Of a stretch of DNA of 64,000 nucleotides, positions 53,215 to 63,989 are shown one piece after another (position 1 is the stretch's first letter; every line of letters begins with the position of its first letter). The notes under the pieces were generated by a model. The model was given only the letters and a program-made list of their open reading frames with translations. It had not been told where the DNA came from and did not search any database. Source of the DNA: Mesorhizobium sp. B4-1-3. Lineage in GTDB: Bacteria; Pseudomonadota; Alphaproteobacteria; Rhizobiales; Rhizobiaceae. The DNA is taken from positions 235,575 through 299,574 of the forward strand of contig NZ_VFTG01000005.1 of the NCBI RefSeq assembly GCF_006439355.1, read 5' to 3'. Made by a program: the position numbers and the translations under genes.

Positions 53215-53313
53215 TATTTGCTATCGCAGCATCGACATTGGCCCAGCCTCCTGTCCAGGACGTGGACAGGCGACTTGCTTGGTCGGGCCGGGACCGTAGG
53301 GGTGGAGGAAGGC

Positions 53314-55110
53314 ATGACGATCTACAGGGCGCCGATCCAGGACACGCTGTTCGTGCTCAACGATGTGCTGGGTTATCAGCGCTATTCCAACCTTCCGGGT
53401 TTCTCGGACGCGACGCCCGACGTTCTCGAGGCGATCCTCGCCGAAGGCGCGAAGCTTGCCGAGAACGTCATGCATCCGCTGAACCGCGTCGGCGACATCG
53501 AAGGCTGCGTGCGCCATGACGACGGCTCGGTGACCACGCCCAAGGGCTTCAAGGATGCCTTCGACCAGTACCGCGAGGGCGGCTGGATGGGGCTTGCGGC
53601 GCCGGCGGAGTTCGGCGGCCAGGGCCTGCCTTACACGGTCCACACCGCGGTCTCTGAATATATGGTCTCCGCCAACATGGCGCTGATGATGTATCCGGGC
53701 CTGACGCAAGGCGCGATCGCGGCGATCGTCACCCACGGCACGGACGAGCAGAAGGCGACTTGGCTGCCCAGGCTGATCGAGGGCGCCTGGACCGGCACCA
53801 TGAACCTGACCGAGCCGCATTGCGGCACCGACCTCGGCCTGCTGCGCACCAAGGCCGTTCCCAACGGCGACGGGACTTACAGGATTTCCGGCCAGAAGAT
53901 CTTCATCTCCGCCGGCGAGCACGACATGTCGGACAACATCGTCCATCTGGTGCTGGCCCGCGCCGAGGGCGCGCCGGAAGGCGTGAAGGGCATCTCGCTG
54001 TTCATCGTGCCGAAGTTCAAGCTCGACGTCTCGGGAAATCCCGGCGAGCGCAACACGCTCTCCTGCGGCTCGATCGAGGAGAAGATGGGCATCCACGGCA
54101 ACTCGACCTGCGTCATGAACTATGACGAGGCCGAAGGCATGTTGCTCGGCGAATTGAACGGCGGGCTCAAGGCCATGTTCACTATGATGAACGAGGCCCG
54201 CCTCGGCGTCGGCCTGCAGGGGCTTTCGGTCTCGGAGATCGCCTATCAGAACGCTGTCTCCTACGCCAAGGACCGGCTGCAGGGCCGTTCGCTGTCGGGC
54301 GCCAAGGCGCCGGACAAGAAGGCCGACCCGATCATCGTCCATGCCGATATCCGCCGCTCGCTGATGACCATGAAGGCCTTCAACGAGGGCGGCCGGGCGC
54401 TGGCGCTGTGGACGGCGATCAAATCCGACGTCGCGCATCGCTCCGGAGACGATAAGGACCGCCAGGCGGCCGACGACTACACCGGGCTGATGACGCCGGT
54501 GGTCAAGGGCGTGCTCACCGACAAAGGCTTCGATCACGCGGTGATGGCCCAGCAGGTGTTCGGCGGCCACGGCTATATCGAAGAGCACGGCATGAGCCAG
54601 TTCGTGCGCGATGCCCGCATCGCCATGATCTATGAAGGCGCCAACGGCATCCAGGCGCTGGACCTCGTCGGCCGCAAGCTGGCCCAGAATGGCGGCCGCG
54701 CCGTGCAGGCCTTCTTCAAGGAAGTCGGCGAGTTCTGCGAGGAAAACCGCGCCGACGAGAAGATGGCGCCCTTCACCAAGGCGCTGAAGAAGGGCCTCAA
54801 CGATCTGCAGGCGGCCACCATGTGGCTGGTGCAGAACGCCATGGCCAAGCCCGACAATGCCGGTGCGGCCTCGACCGACTACATGCATCTCTTCGGCTTG
54901 GTGGCGTTGGGCTATATGTGGGCGCAGATGGCGAAGTCTGCGCACACGAAGCTCGCGGAAGGCGCCAATGGCGCCGGCGCGTTCTACGACAGCAAGCTCA
55001 CGACGGCGCGCTTCTTCATGGAGCGTATCATGCCGGAAACCGCGACGCGCCTCGCCCGCATTTCCAGCGGCGCGGACACGCTGATGGCGCTGCCGGCGGA
55101 AGCGTTCTAG
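53314..55110 (+). CDS. Acyl-CoA dehydrogenase, long form with C-terminal extra domain
   Basis: 598 residues from ATG 53314, with GGAGGAAGG upstream. FAD enzyme that forms 2-enoyl-CoA. Conserved parts are the substrate/FAD segment [35 protein letters not shown], the Glu-bearing [42 protein letters not shown], and a roughly 120-residue C-terminal domain found in the 590-600-residue class. Automated annotation often calls this class DmdC-like, but its substrate here is not known. First gene of the operon. A stem-loop lies between it and the next gene (55116-55138). Confidence 0.9.
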   Translation: MTIYRAPIQDTLFVLNDVLGYQRYSNLPGFSDATPDVLEAILAEGAKLAENVMHPLNRVGDIEGCVRHDDGSVTTPKGFKDAFDQYREGGWMGLAAPAEFGGQGLPYTVHTAVSEYMVSANMALMMYPGLTQGAIAAIVTHGTDEQKATWLPRLIEGAWTGTMNLTEPHCGTDLGLLRTKAVPNGDGTYRISGQKIFISAGEHDMSDNIVHLVLARAEGAPEGVKGISLFIVPKFKLDVSGNPGERNTLSCGSIEEKMGIHGNSTCVMNYDEAEGMLLGELNGGLKAMFTMMNEARLGVGLQGLSVSEIAYQNAVSYAKDRLQGRSLSGAKAPDKKADPIIVHADIRRSLMTMKAFNEGGRALALWTAIKSDVAHRSGDDKDRQAADDYTGLMTPVVKGVLTDKGFDHAVMAQQVFGGHGYIEEHGMSQFVRDARIAMIYEGANGIQALDLVGRKLAQNGGRAVQAFFKEVGEFCEENRADEKMAPFTKALKKGLNDLQAATMWLVQNAMAKPDNAGAASTDYMHLFGLVALGYMWAQMAKSAHTKLAEGANGAGAFYDSKLTTARFFMERIMPETATRLARISSGADTLMALPAEAF

Positions 55111-55115
55111 GTTTG

Positions 55116-55138
55116 GTGGGCCGGCATCGCCGGCCCAC
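55116..55138 (+). other. Intercistronic stem-loop
   Basis: GTGGGCCGGC and GCCGGCCCAC pair around an ATC loop, with no T run after it. It lies just after the first acyl-CoA dehydrogenase stop, so it probably stabilises or processes the mRNA rather than ending it. Confidence 0.6.
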
Positions 55139-55162
55139 AATTGTCGGAACGCGGAGGAAATC

Positions 55163-56335
55163 GTGGCGACAAACCCAGCCGAAATTCTTGGCCTGCCGAA
55201 GCCCGCCTGGGCGGCGGACGAGGTCGGGATGCTCTACGATATGGCCTGCCGCTTCATGGCCGAAGAGATCGCGCCGCGTTATGACGAGTTCGAGAAGAAC
55301 GAGATGTTCGACCGCGAGAGCTGGCTGAAGGCCGGAGCGGCGGGCCTGCTCTGCGCCTCGATGCCGGAGAAATACGGCGGCTCGGGCGGCACCTTCGCGC
55401 ATGAGAGTGCCATCATCGAGGCGATCGGCCATGTCGGCGTGGACGGTTTCGGTATCGGCCTGCACAATTCGATCGTCGCGCCCTACATCCTCCATTACGG
55501 CTCCGAGGATCAGAAACAGAAATGGCTGCCCAAGCTCGCGACCGGTGAGCTGATCGGCGCCATCGCCATGACCGAGCCCGGCGCCGGCTCCGATCTGCAG
55601 GGCGTCAAGACCCGCGCCGAGAAGGACGGCAACCATTACAAGATCAGCGGCTCGAAGACCTTCATCACCAATGGCCAGCTCGCCAATCTGATCATCGTCG
55701 TCACCAAGACCGATCCGGCCCAGGGCGCCAAGGGCACTTCGCTGATCGTCGTCGAGACCGACGAGGTCGAAGGCTTCGAACGGGGCCGCAACCTCGACAA
55801 AATTGGGTTGAAGGCCAACGACACCTCGGAACTGTTCTTCAATGATGTGCGCGTGCCCACCTCCAACCTGCTTGGCCATGAGGAAGGCAAGGGCTTCGTC
55901 CAGTTGATGCAGCAACTGCCGCAGGAGCGCCTGCAGATCGGCACCGGCGCGATCGCCATGATCGAGCGGGCGCTGGCGCTTACCATCGACTACGTCAAGG
56001 AACGCAAGGCCTTCGACAAGGCGGTCATCGATTTCCAGAACACCCAGTTCAAGCTGGCCGAATTGAAGACAGAGGCCACGATCGGCCGCGTCTTCTACAA
56101 TGATTGCGTGGCCCGCCACATCGACGGCGGCCTCGATCCGGTCACCGCCTCGATGGCCAAATACTGGCTCAGCGACCTGCAGGGCAAAGTCGTCGACGAA
56201 TGCCTTCAACTGCATGGCGGCTATGGCTACATGAATGAATACCCGATCGCCCGCATGTACCGCGACGCTCGCGTCCAACGCATTTACGGCGGCACCAACG
56301 AGATCATGAAATTGCTGATCGGGCGCTCTCTCTGA
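55163..56335 (+). CDS. Acyl-CoA dehydrogenase, short form
   Basis: 390 residues from GTG 55163, with GGAGGAAATC upstream. Motifs: IGAIAMTEPGAGSDLQGVKTRAEKDG, ISGSKTFITNGQLANL and the C-terminal LQLHGGYGYMNEYPIARMYRDARVQRIYGGTNEIMKLLIG. The catalytic Glu is in the YGGTNEI segment, as in medium and long-chain enzymes. Its substrate range probably complements that of the long-form enzyme upstream. Confidence 0.93.
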   Translation: MATNPAEILGLPKPAWAADEVGMLYDMACRFMAEEIAPRYDEFEKNEMFDRESWLKAGAAGLLCASMPEKYGGSGGTFAHESAIIEAIGHVGVDGFGIGLHNSIVAPYILHYGSEDQKQKWLPKLATGELIGAIAMTEPGAGSDLQGVKTRAEKDGNHYKISGSKTFITNGQLANLIIVVTKTDPAQGAKGTSLIVVETDEVEGFERGRNLDKIGLKANDTSELFFNDVRVPTSNLLGHEEGKGFVQLMQQLPQERLQIGTGAIAMIERALALTIDYVKERKAFDKAVIDFQNTQFKLAELKTEATIGRVFYNDCVARHIDGGLDPVTASMAKYWLSDLQGKVVDECLQLHGGYGYMNEYPIARMYRDARVQRIYGGTNEIMKLLIGRSL

Positions 56336-56368
56336 GCGCCGCGGCCGGCAAACCCACAGGAGCACGAA

Positions 56369-57577
56369 ATGGCCGAAGCTTACGTCTATGACGCCGTGCG
56401 CACGCCGCGCGGCAGGGGCAAGAAGGATGGCGCGCTGCATGAGGTGCCGGCGGTGCGGCTCGCCGCGAAGACGCTCGAAGCGCTGCGCGACCGCAACGGG
56501 CTCGACACCGGCAATGTCGACGACATCATCTTCGGCTGCGTCGATCCGGTCGGCGAGGCTGGCTCCGTCATTCCGCGCGCTGCCGCCTTCGAGGCCGGTT
56601 ACGACACCAAGGCACCCGGGATGCAGATTTCGCGCTTCTGCGCCTCCGGCCTCGACGCCATCAATTTCGGCGCCGCCAAGATCGCGCAAGGGGCGGACGA
56701 GATCGTCATCGCCGGCGGCGTCGAATCCATGTCACGCGTCGGCATGGGCATGTCTGGCGGCGCCTGGTTTATGGACCCCTCCGTCGGCCTGCCCGGCTGG
56801 TTCGTGCCGCAGGGCATCTCGGCCGACCTGATCGCCACCAAATACGGTTTTTCCCGCGACGACGTCGACGCCTATGCTGTCGAGAGCCAGAAGCGCGCTG
56901 CCAAGGCCTGGGCCGAGGGCCGCTTCAAGAACTCCGTCATCCCGATCAAGGATCAGAACGGCCTTACGATTCTTGATCATGACGAGCACATGCGGCCCAA
57001 GACGGACATGCAGTCGCTGGCTTCGCTCAATCCGTCGTTCGTCATGCCCGGCGAGATGGGCGGCTTCGACGCGGTTGCCGTGCAGAAGCATCCGGAAGTG
57101 GAGGAGGTCAACCACGTCCACCACGCCGGCAATTCGTCCGGCATCGTCGACGGCGCGGCCGCGGTGCTGCTCGGCTCCAAGAAAGCCGGCAAGGCCATGG
57201 GGCTGAAGCCGCGCGCGCGCATCCGCGCCTTTGCCAATATCGGTTCGGAGCCGGTGCTGATGCTGACCGGTCCGGTCGACGTCACCGAGAAGCTCCTGAA
57301 ACGCGCCAAGATGAAGCTGTCGGACATCGACCTGTTCGAGCTCAACGAGGCCTTCGCTTCCGTCGTGCTGCGCTACATGCAGGCTTTCGACATTCCGCAT
57401 GACCAGATCAACGTCAATGGCGGCGCGATCGCCATGGGCCATCCGCTCGGCGCCACCGGCGCCATGATCCTGGGCACGGTGCTGGACGAACTGGAGCGCC
57501 GCGACCTCAACACCGCGCTGGTCACGCTCTGCATCGGCGCCGGCATGGGCACCGCCACCATCATCGAACGCGTCTGA
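56369..57577 (+). CDS. fadA: Acetyl-CoA C-acyltransferase (thiolase, FadA type)
   Basis: 402 residues from ATG 56369, with AGGAG upstream. Cleaves 3-ketoacyl-CoA. The nucleophile Cys is in [17 protein letters not shown], the His in [19 protein letters not shown] and the second Cys in [18 protein letters not shown]. It is directly upstream of the fadJ-type gene, 12 bp apart, giving the last step of beta-oxidation. Confidence 0.95.
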   Translation: MAEAYVYDAVRTPRGRGKKDGALHEVPAVRLAAKTLEALRDRNGLDTGNVDDIIFGCVDPVGEAGSVIPRAAAFEAGYDTKAPGMQISRFCASGLDAINFGAAKIAQGADEIVIAGGVESMSRVGMGMSGGAWFMDPSVGLPGWFVPQGISADLIATKYGFSRDDVDAYAVESQKRAAKAWAEGRFKNSVIPIKDQNGLTILDHDEHMRPKTDMQSLASLNPSFVMPGEMGGFDAVAVQKHPEVEEVNHVHHAGNSSGIVDGAAAVLLGSKKAGKAMGLKPRARIRAFANIGSEPVLMLTGPVDVTEKLLKRAKMKLSDIDLFELNEAFASVVLRYMQAFDIPHDQINVNGGAIAMGHPLGATGAMILGTVLDELERRDLNTALVTLCIGAGMGTATIIERV

Positions 57578-57589
57578 GGGAAAGAGACT

Positions 57590-59809
57590 ATGAGCTACAC
57601 CAATTTCACCCTCGACGTGGACGCCGACGGGATCGCGCTGGTCACCTGGGACATGCAGGACCGCTCGATGAACGTCTTCACCGAGGAGGTGATGCGCGAG
57701 CTGAACGCCATCGTCGAGAAGGTGACGGCCGATGCCGCCGTCAAGGGCGTCGTCATCACCTCGGGCAAGGACTCTTTCTCCGGCGGCGCCGATATCACCA
57801 TGCTGCAGAAGATGCTGGCCACCTTCGCCGCCGACAAGGAGAAGGATCTCGACAAGGCGACCAAGGCCCTGTTCGAGAATGCCGGCTACATGACCGGCTT
57901 GTTCCGCAAGATCGAGACTTCCGGCAAGCCCTGGGTGTCGGCGATCAACGGCACCTGCATGGGCGGCGCCTTCGAGATGTCGCTCGCCTGCCATGGCCGC
58001 GTCGCCGCCGATTCCGATAAGGTGAAGATGGCACTGCCCGAGGTGAAGATCGGTATCTTCCCCGGCGCGGGCGGCACCCAGCGCGTGCCGCGGCTGACCG
58101 ACCAGCAGCAGGCGCTGCAGATGCTGACCTCCGGCCAGAACCTGACGCCGCAAAAGGCGAAGGCGATGGGCCTGATCCATGAGATCGCGGAGCCGAAGAA
58201 GCTGATCGAGACCGCCAAGGCGATGATCAAGAACGGCCTGAAGCCGGTGGCGCCGTGGGACGAGAAGGGCTTCAAGCTGCCGGGCGGGCCGATCTACTCG
58301 GCGGCCGGCGCCAATCTCTGGCCGCCGGCTATCGCCATCCTGCGCCGCGAAACCTACGGCAATTACCCGGCCGCAGCCGCGATCCTGAAATGCGTCTATG
58401 AAGGCCTGCTGGTGCCGTTCGACACCGCGCTCAGGATCGAGCAGCGCTATTTCACCGAGATCATGCAGTCGAAGGAGGCGGCGGCGATGATCCGCTCGCT
58501 GTTCCTGTCGCTGCAGGAACTGAACAAGGGCGCACGCCGGCCGGCCGGCGTGCCGGACACCAAATTCAAGAAGATCGGTATTCTCGGCGCCGGCTTCATG
58601 GGCGCCGGCATCGCGTATGTCACGGCAAAATCCGGCATTCCGGTCGTGCTGCTCGATCGCGATCTGCCGTCGGCCGAGAAGGGCAAGGCGCATTCCGACA
58701 GCCTCATGGCCGATCAGGTCAAGAAGGGCCGCGCCAGGCCGGAGGACAAGGACAAGCTTCTGTCGCTGATCACGCCGACGGCGGACCATGCCGACCTTGC
58801 CGGCTGCGACCTCGTCGTCGAGGCGGTCTTCGAGGATTCGAGCGTCAAGAAGGACGCCACCGAGAAGGCGGAAGCGGTGCTGAAGTCGTCGGCGATCTTC
58901 GCTTCCAACACCTCGACGATTCCCATTACCGCCCTGGCGAAGAATTCGGCGCGGCCGAAGAACTTCATCGGCATCCATTTCTTCTCGCCGGTCGACAAGA
59001 TGATGCTGGTCGAGATCATCCTCGGCAAGAAGACGGGCGACAAGGCCTTGGCGGTCGCCTTCGACTTCGTGCGCGCCATCAAGAAGACGCCGATCGTCGT
59101 CAACGACACGCGCGGCTTCTACGTCAACCGCTGCGTGCTCCGCTACATGTCGGAAGCCTACAAGATGCTGATCGAGGGCGTTCCGGCGCCGATGATCGAG
59201 AACGCCGCCAAGGCCGCCGGCATGCCGGTTGGCCCACTGGCGCTGACCGACGAGACGGCCGTCGACCTTGCCCAGAAGATCATGAAGCAGACCATCAGGG
59301 ATCTGGGCGAGAAGGCTGTCGACCCCAGGCAGATGGCGCTGATCAACACGATGGTCGACACGCACGGCCGCTTCGGCCGCAAGAACGGCAAGGGTTTCTA
59401 CGACTATCCGGCAAAGCCCGCCAAGAAGAAGCTGTGGCCGGGCCTGAAGGACCTCTATCCGCAACTGAAGCCCGAAAAGGTCGACTATGAGGAGCTGAAG
59501 CAGCGCCTGCTGGTCACCATCGCGCTGGAAGCGGCGCGGGTGATGGAAGAGGGCATCGTCACCGATCCCCGCGAGGCCGATGTCGGCTCGATCCTTGCCT
59601 TCGGCTTCGCGCCCTTCACCGGCGGCGCGCTGTCCTACATCGACGGCATCGGCGCCAAGCGTTTCGTCAAGGTCGCCAAGGGCCTGCAGAAGAAGTATGG
59701 CGCCGAGTTCAAGGCGCCGAAGCTTCTGCTCGACATGGCCGAGAAGGGCGAGACCTTCTACCAGCGCTTCGACCCCTACCAGAAAGGCGAGGTCCGAGAG
59801 GCGGCCTGA
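57590..59809 (+). CDS. fadJ: Bifunctional enoyl-CoA hydratase/3-hydroxyacyl-CoA dehydrogenase (FadJ/FadB alpha type)
   Basis: 739 residues. Hydratase domain about 1-200, with oxyanion-hole segment [21 protein letters not shown] and [21 protein letters not shown]; both catalytic Glu are present. NAD-binding dehydrogenase domain from about 325: [35 protein letters not shown] and the His-containing [20 protein letters not shown]-terminal domain ends near [11 protein letters not shown]. It forms the multifunctional partner of the thiolase. A hairpin at 59851-59873 follows. Confidence 0.95.
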   Translation: MSYTNFTLDVDADGIALVTWDMQDRSMNVFTEEVMRELNAIVEKVTADAAVKGVVITSGKDSFSGGADITMLQKMLATFAADKEKDLDKATKALFENAGYMTGLFRKIETSGKPWVSAINGTCMGGAFEMSLACHGRVAADSDKVKMALPEVKIGIFPGAGGTQRVPRLTDQQQALQMLTSGQNLTPQKAKAMGLIHEIAEPKKLIETAKAMIKNGLKPVAPWDEKGFKLPGGPIYSAAGANLWPPAIAILRRETYGNYPAAAAILKCVYEGLLVPFDTALRIEQRYFTEIMQSKEAAAMIRSLFLSLQELNKGARRPAGVPDTKFKKIGILGAGFMGAGIAYVTAKSGIPVVLLDRDLPSAEKGKAHSDSLMADQVKKGRARPEDKDKLLSLITPTADHADLAGCDLVVEAVFEDSSVKKDATEKAEAVLKSSAIFASNTSTIPITALAKNSARPKNFIGIHFFSPVDKMMLVEIILGKKTGDKALAVAFDFVRAIKKTPIVVNDTRGFYVNRCVLRYMSEAYKMLIEGVPAPMIENAAKAAGMPVGPLALTDETAVDLAQKIMKQTIRDLGEKAVDPRQMALINTMVDTHGRFGRKNGKGFYDYPAKPAKKKLWPGLKDLYPQLKPEKVDYEELKQRLLVTIALEAARVMEEGIVTDPREADVGSILAFGFAPFTGGALSYIDGIGAKRFVKVAKGLQKKYGAEFKAPKLLLDMAEKGETFYQRFDPYQKGEVREAA

Positions 59810-59836
59810 CGAACCGGAATGTATGTCTGGGGGCGA

Positions 59837-59983
59837 ATGGCCCGCACTATGGCCACGGCATCGAGCCGTGGCCCTTATCGGGTCGGCGAGGAAAGTCGGC
59901 TGGCTTTTCGCTGCCTGCCGATCGACATCGACTTCAACCTTCATCTGAACAACGCCCGGCTGCGCCGGTGGACAAGGGCGTGA
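59837..59983 (+). pseudogene. Remnant of a hot-dog thioesterase gene
   Basis: A 48-codon frame (ATG 59837 to TGA 59983). Its second half, SRLAFRCLPIDIDFNLHLNN followed by ARL, closely resembles the start of acyl-CoA thioesterases of rhizobia as I remember them, where the domain would go on for more than 100 residues. Here it stops at once (RRWTRA). The gene is therefore cut off, possibly by a deletion. The hairpin at 59851-59873 (GGCCACGGC/GCCGTGGCC) lies inside the first part and may instead be the fadJ terminator. Confidence 0.5.
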
Positions 59984-60035
59984 CTGCGCGCTAGACAGGC
60001 TTGAGGCATTTTTTCCTGTTTGAAGGAGTGCGCGC

Positions 60036-60677
60036 GTGCTCTCACACGACCGCGTATGGGCCGCAATCGATGCTCTCGCTGAGCGCTATTCACTATCGGC
60101 TTCCGGACTTGCCCGGCGCGCCGGTCTTGATTCGACAGCCTTCAACAAGTCGAAGCGGCTGTCGTCCGACGGCCGGCCGCGCTGGCCCTCGACGGAATCG
60201 CTGGCCAAGATCATCGAGGCCACCGGCGCTTCGCTGGAGGAATTCACCGGACTGGTCGAAGGTCGCGGTGGCGCCTCTGTCGCCCAGCACCGCAGCGCCG
60301 TCCCGTTGCTTGGCTTCGCCCAGGCGGGCGCGGGGGGCTTCTTCGACGACGCAGGCTATCCGGCCGGGCAGGGCTGGGATCTGGTCGAGCTTCCGGCGCG
60401 GGCGACCGAGACGTCCTATGCGTTGCAGGTGCAAGGCGATTCCATGCTGCCGCTCTACCGCAACGGCGATGTGCTGATCGTCGAGCCGGGCGCGCCGACC
60501 CGCAAGGGCGATCGTGTTGTCGTCAAGACCACCGCCGGCGAGGTGATGGCCAAGGTGCTTGACCGGCAAACGATGAAATCGATCGTGCTGGTTTCGCTCA
60601 ACCCAGACCACCCTGACCGGGACATCTCGACGCGCGATATCGAATGGATGGCGCGCATCGTCTGGGCGAGCCAGTAG
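60036..60677 (+). CDS. HTH regulator with S24 (LexA-like) peptidase domain
   Basis: 213 residues from GTG 60036, with GAAGGAG upstream. An XRE-like helix-turn-helix covers about 1-75 (SLSASGLARRAGLDSTAFNKSKRL). A LexA/S24 domain follows, with the Ser in YALQVQGDSMLPLYRNGD and the Lys in GDRVVVKTTAGEVMAKVL, so the catalytic dyad is present. A possible Ala-Gly cleavage site is at GFAQAGAGGF. Such proteins resemble phage cI-like repressors, but here no phage genes are near, and many alphaproteobacteria carry this gene in the core. The target is unknown. Confidence 0.88.
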   Translation: MLSHDRVWAAIDALAERYSLSASGLARRAGLDSTAFNKSKRLSSDGRPRWPSTESLAKIIEATGASLEEFTGLVEGRGGASVAQHRSAVPLLGFAQAGAGGFFDDAGYPAGQGWDLVELPARATETSYALQVQGDSMLPLYRNGDVLIVEPGAPTRKGDRVVVKTTAGEVMAKVLDRQTMKSIVLVSLNPDHPDRDISTRDIEWMARIVWASQ

Positions 60678-60686
60678 GCCGGGCTC

Positions 60687-61571
60687 ATGCGGCTTCTTCA
60701 GACAGCCCTGACGGTCCTGGCGATCCCGGTCATGGCGGCTCTTGTTGTTGCCGGCGGGCACACGGTCAAGGGCCACGAAAGCGCCGTCACGGTCGATCAG
60801 ATCGATCCCATCGCCGACGCGCACCCCACCGGCGACGACACGCCTTCCGCTTCCGATGCGGCGCAAGAGCCGGCGACCTCGGCCATTCCCGCGCCGGCCG
60901 CTTCACAGCCGCCGAAGCCCGCCGTTCATTCGAGGGCCATCGATCCCGACGTCGTGGCGCCACCTGATCTTTCAGACAACGAACTCGAACGGGTGGAGCC
61001 GCGCGCGCCCCTCAGCGATCTGGCGCTGGCCGGGCCGCCCAAGCCGCCCAAGTTGAAAATGCCGGACGACTGGAACGGCACCAAGCTGTTCCAGCCGGTC
61101 GCCAGCGCCGCCGGGCTGATCGAGGCGAAGGGCTATGCGGTCGCCGTGTCCGGCGTGGATGTCGTCAAGGCCGATGAAACCTGCAGCGACGAGGGCAAGA
61201 GCTGGGCCTGCGGCGCCCGCGCCAGGACGGCTTTCCGCGCCTTCCTGCGCGGCCGTGCGGTTGCCTGCACGGTGCCGCCGGAAGGTGGTCGCGACACCAT
61301 TACCGCCGAATGCCATATCGGCAATCAGGACATCGGCCAGTGGCTGGTCGAGAACGGCTGGGCGCGCGCCGCGCAAGGTGGCCCCTATGTCGAGGCCGAG
61401 AACAAGGCCCGCACGGCAAGGAAGGGTATTTTCGGCCCGGCGCCGAAGCTCGACGGGCTGCCGGCGATGCCGGCCGCGTCGGGCCCGGCGCCGGTGGCGC
61501 CGGATTCGATCCTGCCGGCCGATGGCGGCGCCGTTACGCCGCCAACTGACCAGCCAGCGCCCGCTCAATGA
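60687..61571 (+). CDS. Exported thermonuclease-like (SNase fold) protein
   Basis: 294 residues. A membrane-anchor or signal segment ([19 protein letters not shown]) is followed by a low-complexity Pro/Ala linker (about 40-140) and a SNase-like domain (about 150-250): [40 protein letters not shown] and [29 protein letters not shown]. The catalytic Arg/Glu of Staphylococcus nuclease are not all evident, so activity is uncertain. Four Cys lie in the domain. It starts 9 bp after the S24 gene and may be cotranscribed. Its 3' end overlaps lysK on the other strand by 38 bp. Confidence 0.75.
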   Translation: MRLLQTALTVLAIPVMAALVVAGGHTVKGHESAVTVDQIDPIADAHPTGDDTPSASDAAQEPATSAIPAPAASQPPKPAVHSRAIDPDVVAPPDLSDNELERVEPRAPLSDLALAGPPKPPKLKMPDDWNGTKLFQPVASAAGLIEAKGYAVAVSGVDVVKADETCSDEGKSWACGARARTAFRAFLRGRAVACTVPPEGGRDTITAECHIGNQDIGQWLVENGWARAAQGGPYVEAENKARTARKGIFGPAPKLDGLPAMPAASGPAPVAPDSILPADGGAVTPPTDQPAPAQ

Positions 61572-63183
61572 GCGCGCGTGTCTCGGCGATGCCGTAAAGC
61601 GCCGCGAAGGAACCGAAGCGCGGTCCGCGTTCCTGCCCGATCAGCACCTGGTAGATCATCTGGAAGAAGGCGACCGACACGCCGGGTCCGCCTTCCGGGC
61701 TCTGCTTGGAATGGTCCTGGTAGCGCTCGATCTTGCGCGCCACGTTGAGCGCGGCGTTCTGGATCGCTTCGCCGTCGGCGCCTGGCGGCAGCGCGCCGAG
61801 TGCCTCGGAGAGCTTGGCCAGCGCCTCGCGCTCCACCTCGTCGGCGGCGCGGAAAACCTTGGTCGGCTTCACGAAGTCGTCGAAATAGCGGATCGCGTAG
61901 CCGGTCAGCCGGTCGAGTTCGGGATGCGTCTTCGGCGTCACGCCCGGCGCATGCCGCGAGATGAAGCCCCACAGCACAGACTTGTCATGCGCGTTGGAGG
62001 CGCTGACGAGGTTGAGCAGCAGCGCGAAAGGCACCGGCAGGTCGATCGCCGGCGGGTTGCCGTCATGCATGTGCCAGACCGGATTGCCGAGGCGCTCCTT
62101 CCAGTCCTGGCGCGGATAGGCGCCGAGGAAAGCGTAATACTCATCCACCGCCTTCGGGATGACGTCGAAATAGAGCTTCTTCGCCTGCCGGGGCCGCTGG
62201 TACATGTAAAGGCCGAGGCTTTCGGTCGGCGCGTAAGTCAGCCATTCGTCGATGGTGAGCCCATTGCCCTTCGACTTGGAGATCTTCTGGCCCACCTCGT
62301 CGAGGAACAGCTCGTAGACGAAATGCTCCGGCGCGCGCCCGCCGAGGATGTTGCAGATGCGGTCGTAGATCGCCGCATTGGTCTGGTGGTCCTTGCCGAA
62401 CATCTCGAAATCGACGCCCAGCGCCGCCCAGCGCATGCCGAAATCCGGCTTCCACTGCAGCTTCACATGGCCGCCGGTGACCGGCAGCGTCGTCTCGGTG
62501 CCATTGTCGTCGAAGGTGATAGTGCCGGCCTTGGCGTCGACATTTATCATCGGCACGTAGAGCACGCGGCCGCTCTTCGGCGAGATCGGCAGGAACGGGC
62601 TGTAGGTCGCCTGGCGCTCCGGCCCGAGCGTCGGCAGCATCACGCCCATGATCTCGTCATAGCGTGCGGCGGCGCGCAGCAGCACCTCATCGAAACGGCC
62701 GGCCTTGTAGTACTGCGTCGCGCTGGCGAACTCGTAATCGAAGCCGAACGTGTCGAGGAAGCGGCACAGCATCGCGTTGTTGTGGTCGGCGAAGCTCGCA
62801 TAGTCGCCGCCGAACGGATTGGGCACCGAGGTCAGCGGCATATGCAGGTAGGGCTCGAGCGCGGCGCGGTCCGGCACGTTGTCCGGTATCTTGCGCATGC
62901 CATCCATGTCGTCGGAGAAGCACAGAAGCTTGGTCTTGACCTTGTCTTGCGTCAGCACCCGGAAGGCATGCCGCACCATGGTCGTGCGCGCCACCTCGCC
63001 GAAGGTGCCGATATGCGGCAGGCCGGACGGGCCGTAGCCGGTCTCGAACAGGACGGTTTCGGGGAAATCCTTGCCTTTGTAGCGGGCAATGATCTTCTTG
63101 GCCTCCTCGAACGGCCAGGCCTTGCTCTCGGCCGCAGCGGCAAGCATCTCGGGATTGAGATCGATGATGTTTGATCCCGTCAT
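61534..63183 (-). CDS. lysK: Class I lysyl-tRNA synthetase
   Basis: 549 residues from ATG 63183 ([20 protein letters not shown]); an upstream TTG is not conserved. Archaeal-type LysRS also found in alphaproteobacteria and spirochetes. The class I ATP motifs are [11 protein letters not shown] (HIGH-like) and [16 protein letters not shown] (KMSKS). The Rossmann and helix-rich anticodon domains fit the length. It is the usual LysRS of rhizobia, so not an extra copy. The last 38 bp overlap the convergent nuclease-like gene. Confidence 0.96.
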   Translation of the reverse strand: MTGSNIIDLNPEMLAAAAESKAWPFEEAKKIIARYKGKDFPETVLFETGYGPSGLPHIGTFGEVARTTMVRHAFRVLTQDKVKTKLLCFSDDMDGMRKIPDNVPDRAALEPYLHMPLTSVPNPFGGDYASFADHNNAMLCRFLDTFGFDYEFASATQYYKAGRFDEVLLRAAARYDEIMGVMLPTLGPERQATYSPFLPISPKSGRVLYVPMINVDAKAGTITFDDNGTETTLPVTGGHVKLQWKPDFGMRWAALGVDFEMFGKDHQTNAAIYDRICNILGGRAPEHFVYELFLDEVGQKISKSKGNGLTIDEWLTYAPTESLGLYMYQRPRQAKKLYFDVIPKAVDEYYAFLGAYPRQDWKERLGNPVWHMHDGNPPAIDLPVPFALLLNLVSASNAHDKSVLWGFISRHAPGVTPKTHPELDRLTGYAIRYFDDFVKPTKVFRAADEVEREALAKLSEALGALPPGADGEAIQNAALNVARKIERYQDHSKQSPEGGPGVSVAFFQMIYQVLIGQERGPRFGSFAALYGIAETRALIERALAGQLAA

Positions 63184-63395
63184 GTCGAAGTTCCAATCAT
63201 GGCCGTCTGCGCGGCGGATAAGATTTGTCGACCGGTCTCTAGGCGCGCGAGACCGGAGCGTCAACGATTTGCGCCGGTTTTCCTTGCGGCGCCATAATGG
63301 CGCTCCTACGTTGGAGCCTCACTTTCAAGTGCATGTCACCCAAATGCGTGGTCGTGGTTTTGGAGCAATGGCATGCACGCTATTAGGAGCTTTGA

Positions 63396-63809
63396 ATGCC
63401 TTTGCTGAGCCCGCATGAAGCCCTGATCCACCTGATGGTCATCACATCGGCTTCGGATCGCGACATGACCGATGTCGAGCTGGCGCGGATCGGCGATGTC
63501 GTCCGCTCCTGGCCGGTGTTCGTCGATTTCAACCAGGACAGGCTGGTTCAGGTGGCGCAAACCTGCCAGAAGGCGCTGCATGACAAGGGCGGGCTGGAAG
63601 GCGTGCTGACGCGTGTCGCCGAAGCGCTGCCCGAGCGGCTGCGCGACACCGCCTACGCCGCCGCCTTCGAGGTCGCCGCCGTCGATCTCGAGATGCGCAT
63701 GGAGGAGGTGCGTGTCCTGCAGCTCATCCGCCTCAAGCTCGATCTCGACACGCTGACCGTGGCCGCGATCGCGCGTGCGGCAAAGGCGCGCCTGCGCACG
63801 CTGACGTAA
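63396..63809 (+). CDS. TerB-like (tellurite resistance TerB family) protein
   Basis: 137 residues, all alpha-helical by appearance, with GGAG upstream of ATG 63396. SPHEALIHLMVITSASDRDMTDVELARIGDV and AFEVAAVDLEMRMEEVRVLQLIRLKLDLD match the TerB fold, with an acidic pair in each half that can hold metal. No ter operon is near. Its function in rhizobia is unknown. A repeat copy follows immediately. Confidence 0.83.
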   Translation: MPLLSPHEALIHLMVITSASDRDMTDVELARIGDVVRSWPVFVDFNQDRLVQVAQTCQKALHDKGGLEGVLTRVAEALPERLRDTAYAAAFEVAAVDLEMRMEEVRVLQLIRLKLDLDTLTVAAIARAAKARLRTLT

Positions 63810-63822
63810 AGAAGCTGACAGC

Positions 63823-63927
63823 CTAGAGCATTTCACCGTTTCCGTGAAACGGTGAAATGCCCGATCTCGTTGTTTTTACGCAATTCCGGGCGGAAAACCG
63901 CTCACACTTTTCCTGGAATTGCTCTAG
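63823..63927 (-). repeat. RIME-like mosaic repeat, full copy, inverted
   Basis: Minus-strand orientation: module 2 (TTTCACCGTTTC/GAAACGGTGAAA) comes first, then GTTTTTACGCAATTCCGGGC and CTTTTCCTGGAATTGCTCTAG. Both ends read CTAGAGC. The flanking bases GACAGC and GCTGCAGTGACA resemble the end of the 5692 MITE-like element, which suggests repeated nesting at the same site. Confidence 0.85.
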
Positions 63928-63989
63928 GCTGCAGTGACAATTTAACGGTTTGGGATTCCCATCGCGAGGCAAATCAGATTCAAGGCTGA

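Noticed and set aside
56732..59944. A 1070-codon open frame on the minus strand opposite the thiolase and fadJ genes
   Set aside because: It is a shadow produced by high GC at third positions; the plus-strand genes have clear motifs, start sites and operon spacing, and the antisense translation is His/Arg/Ala/Gly-rich low-complexity sequence.
60036..60677. Prophage repressor
   Set aside because: No integrase, attachment site or other phage gene nearby; base composition is like the neighbours.
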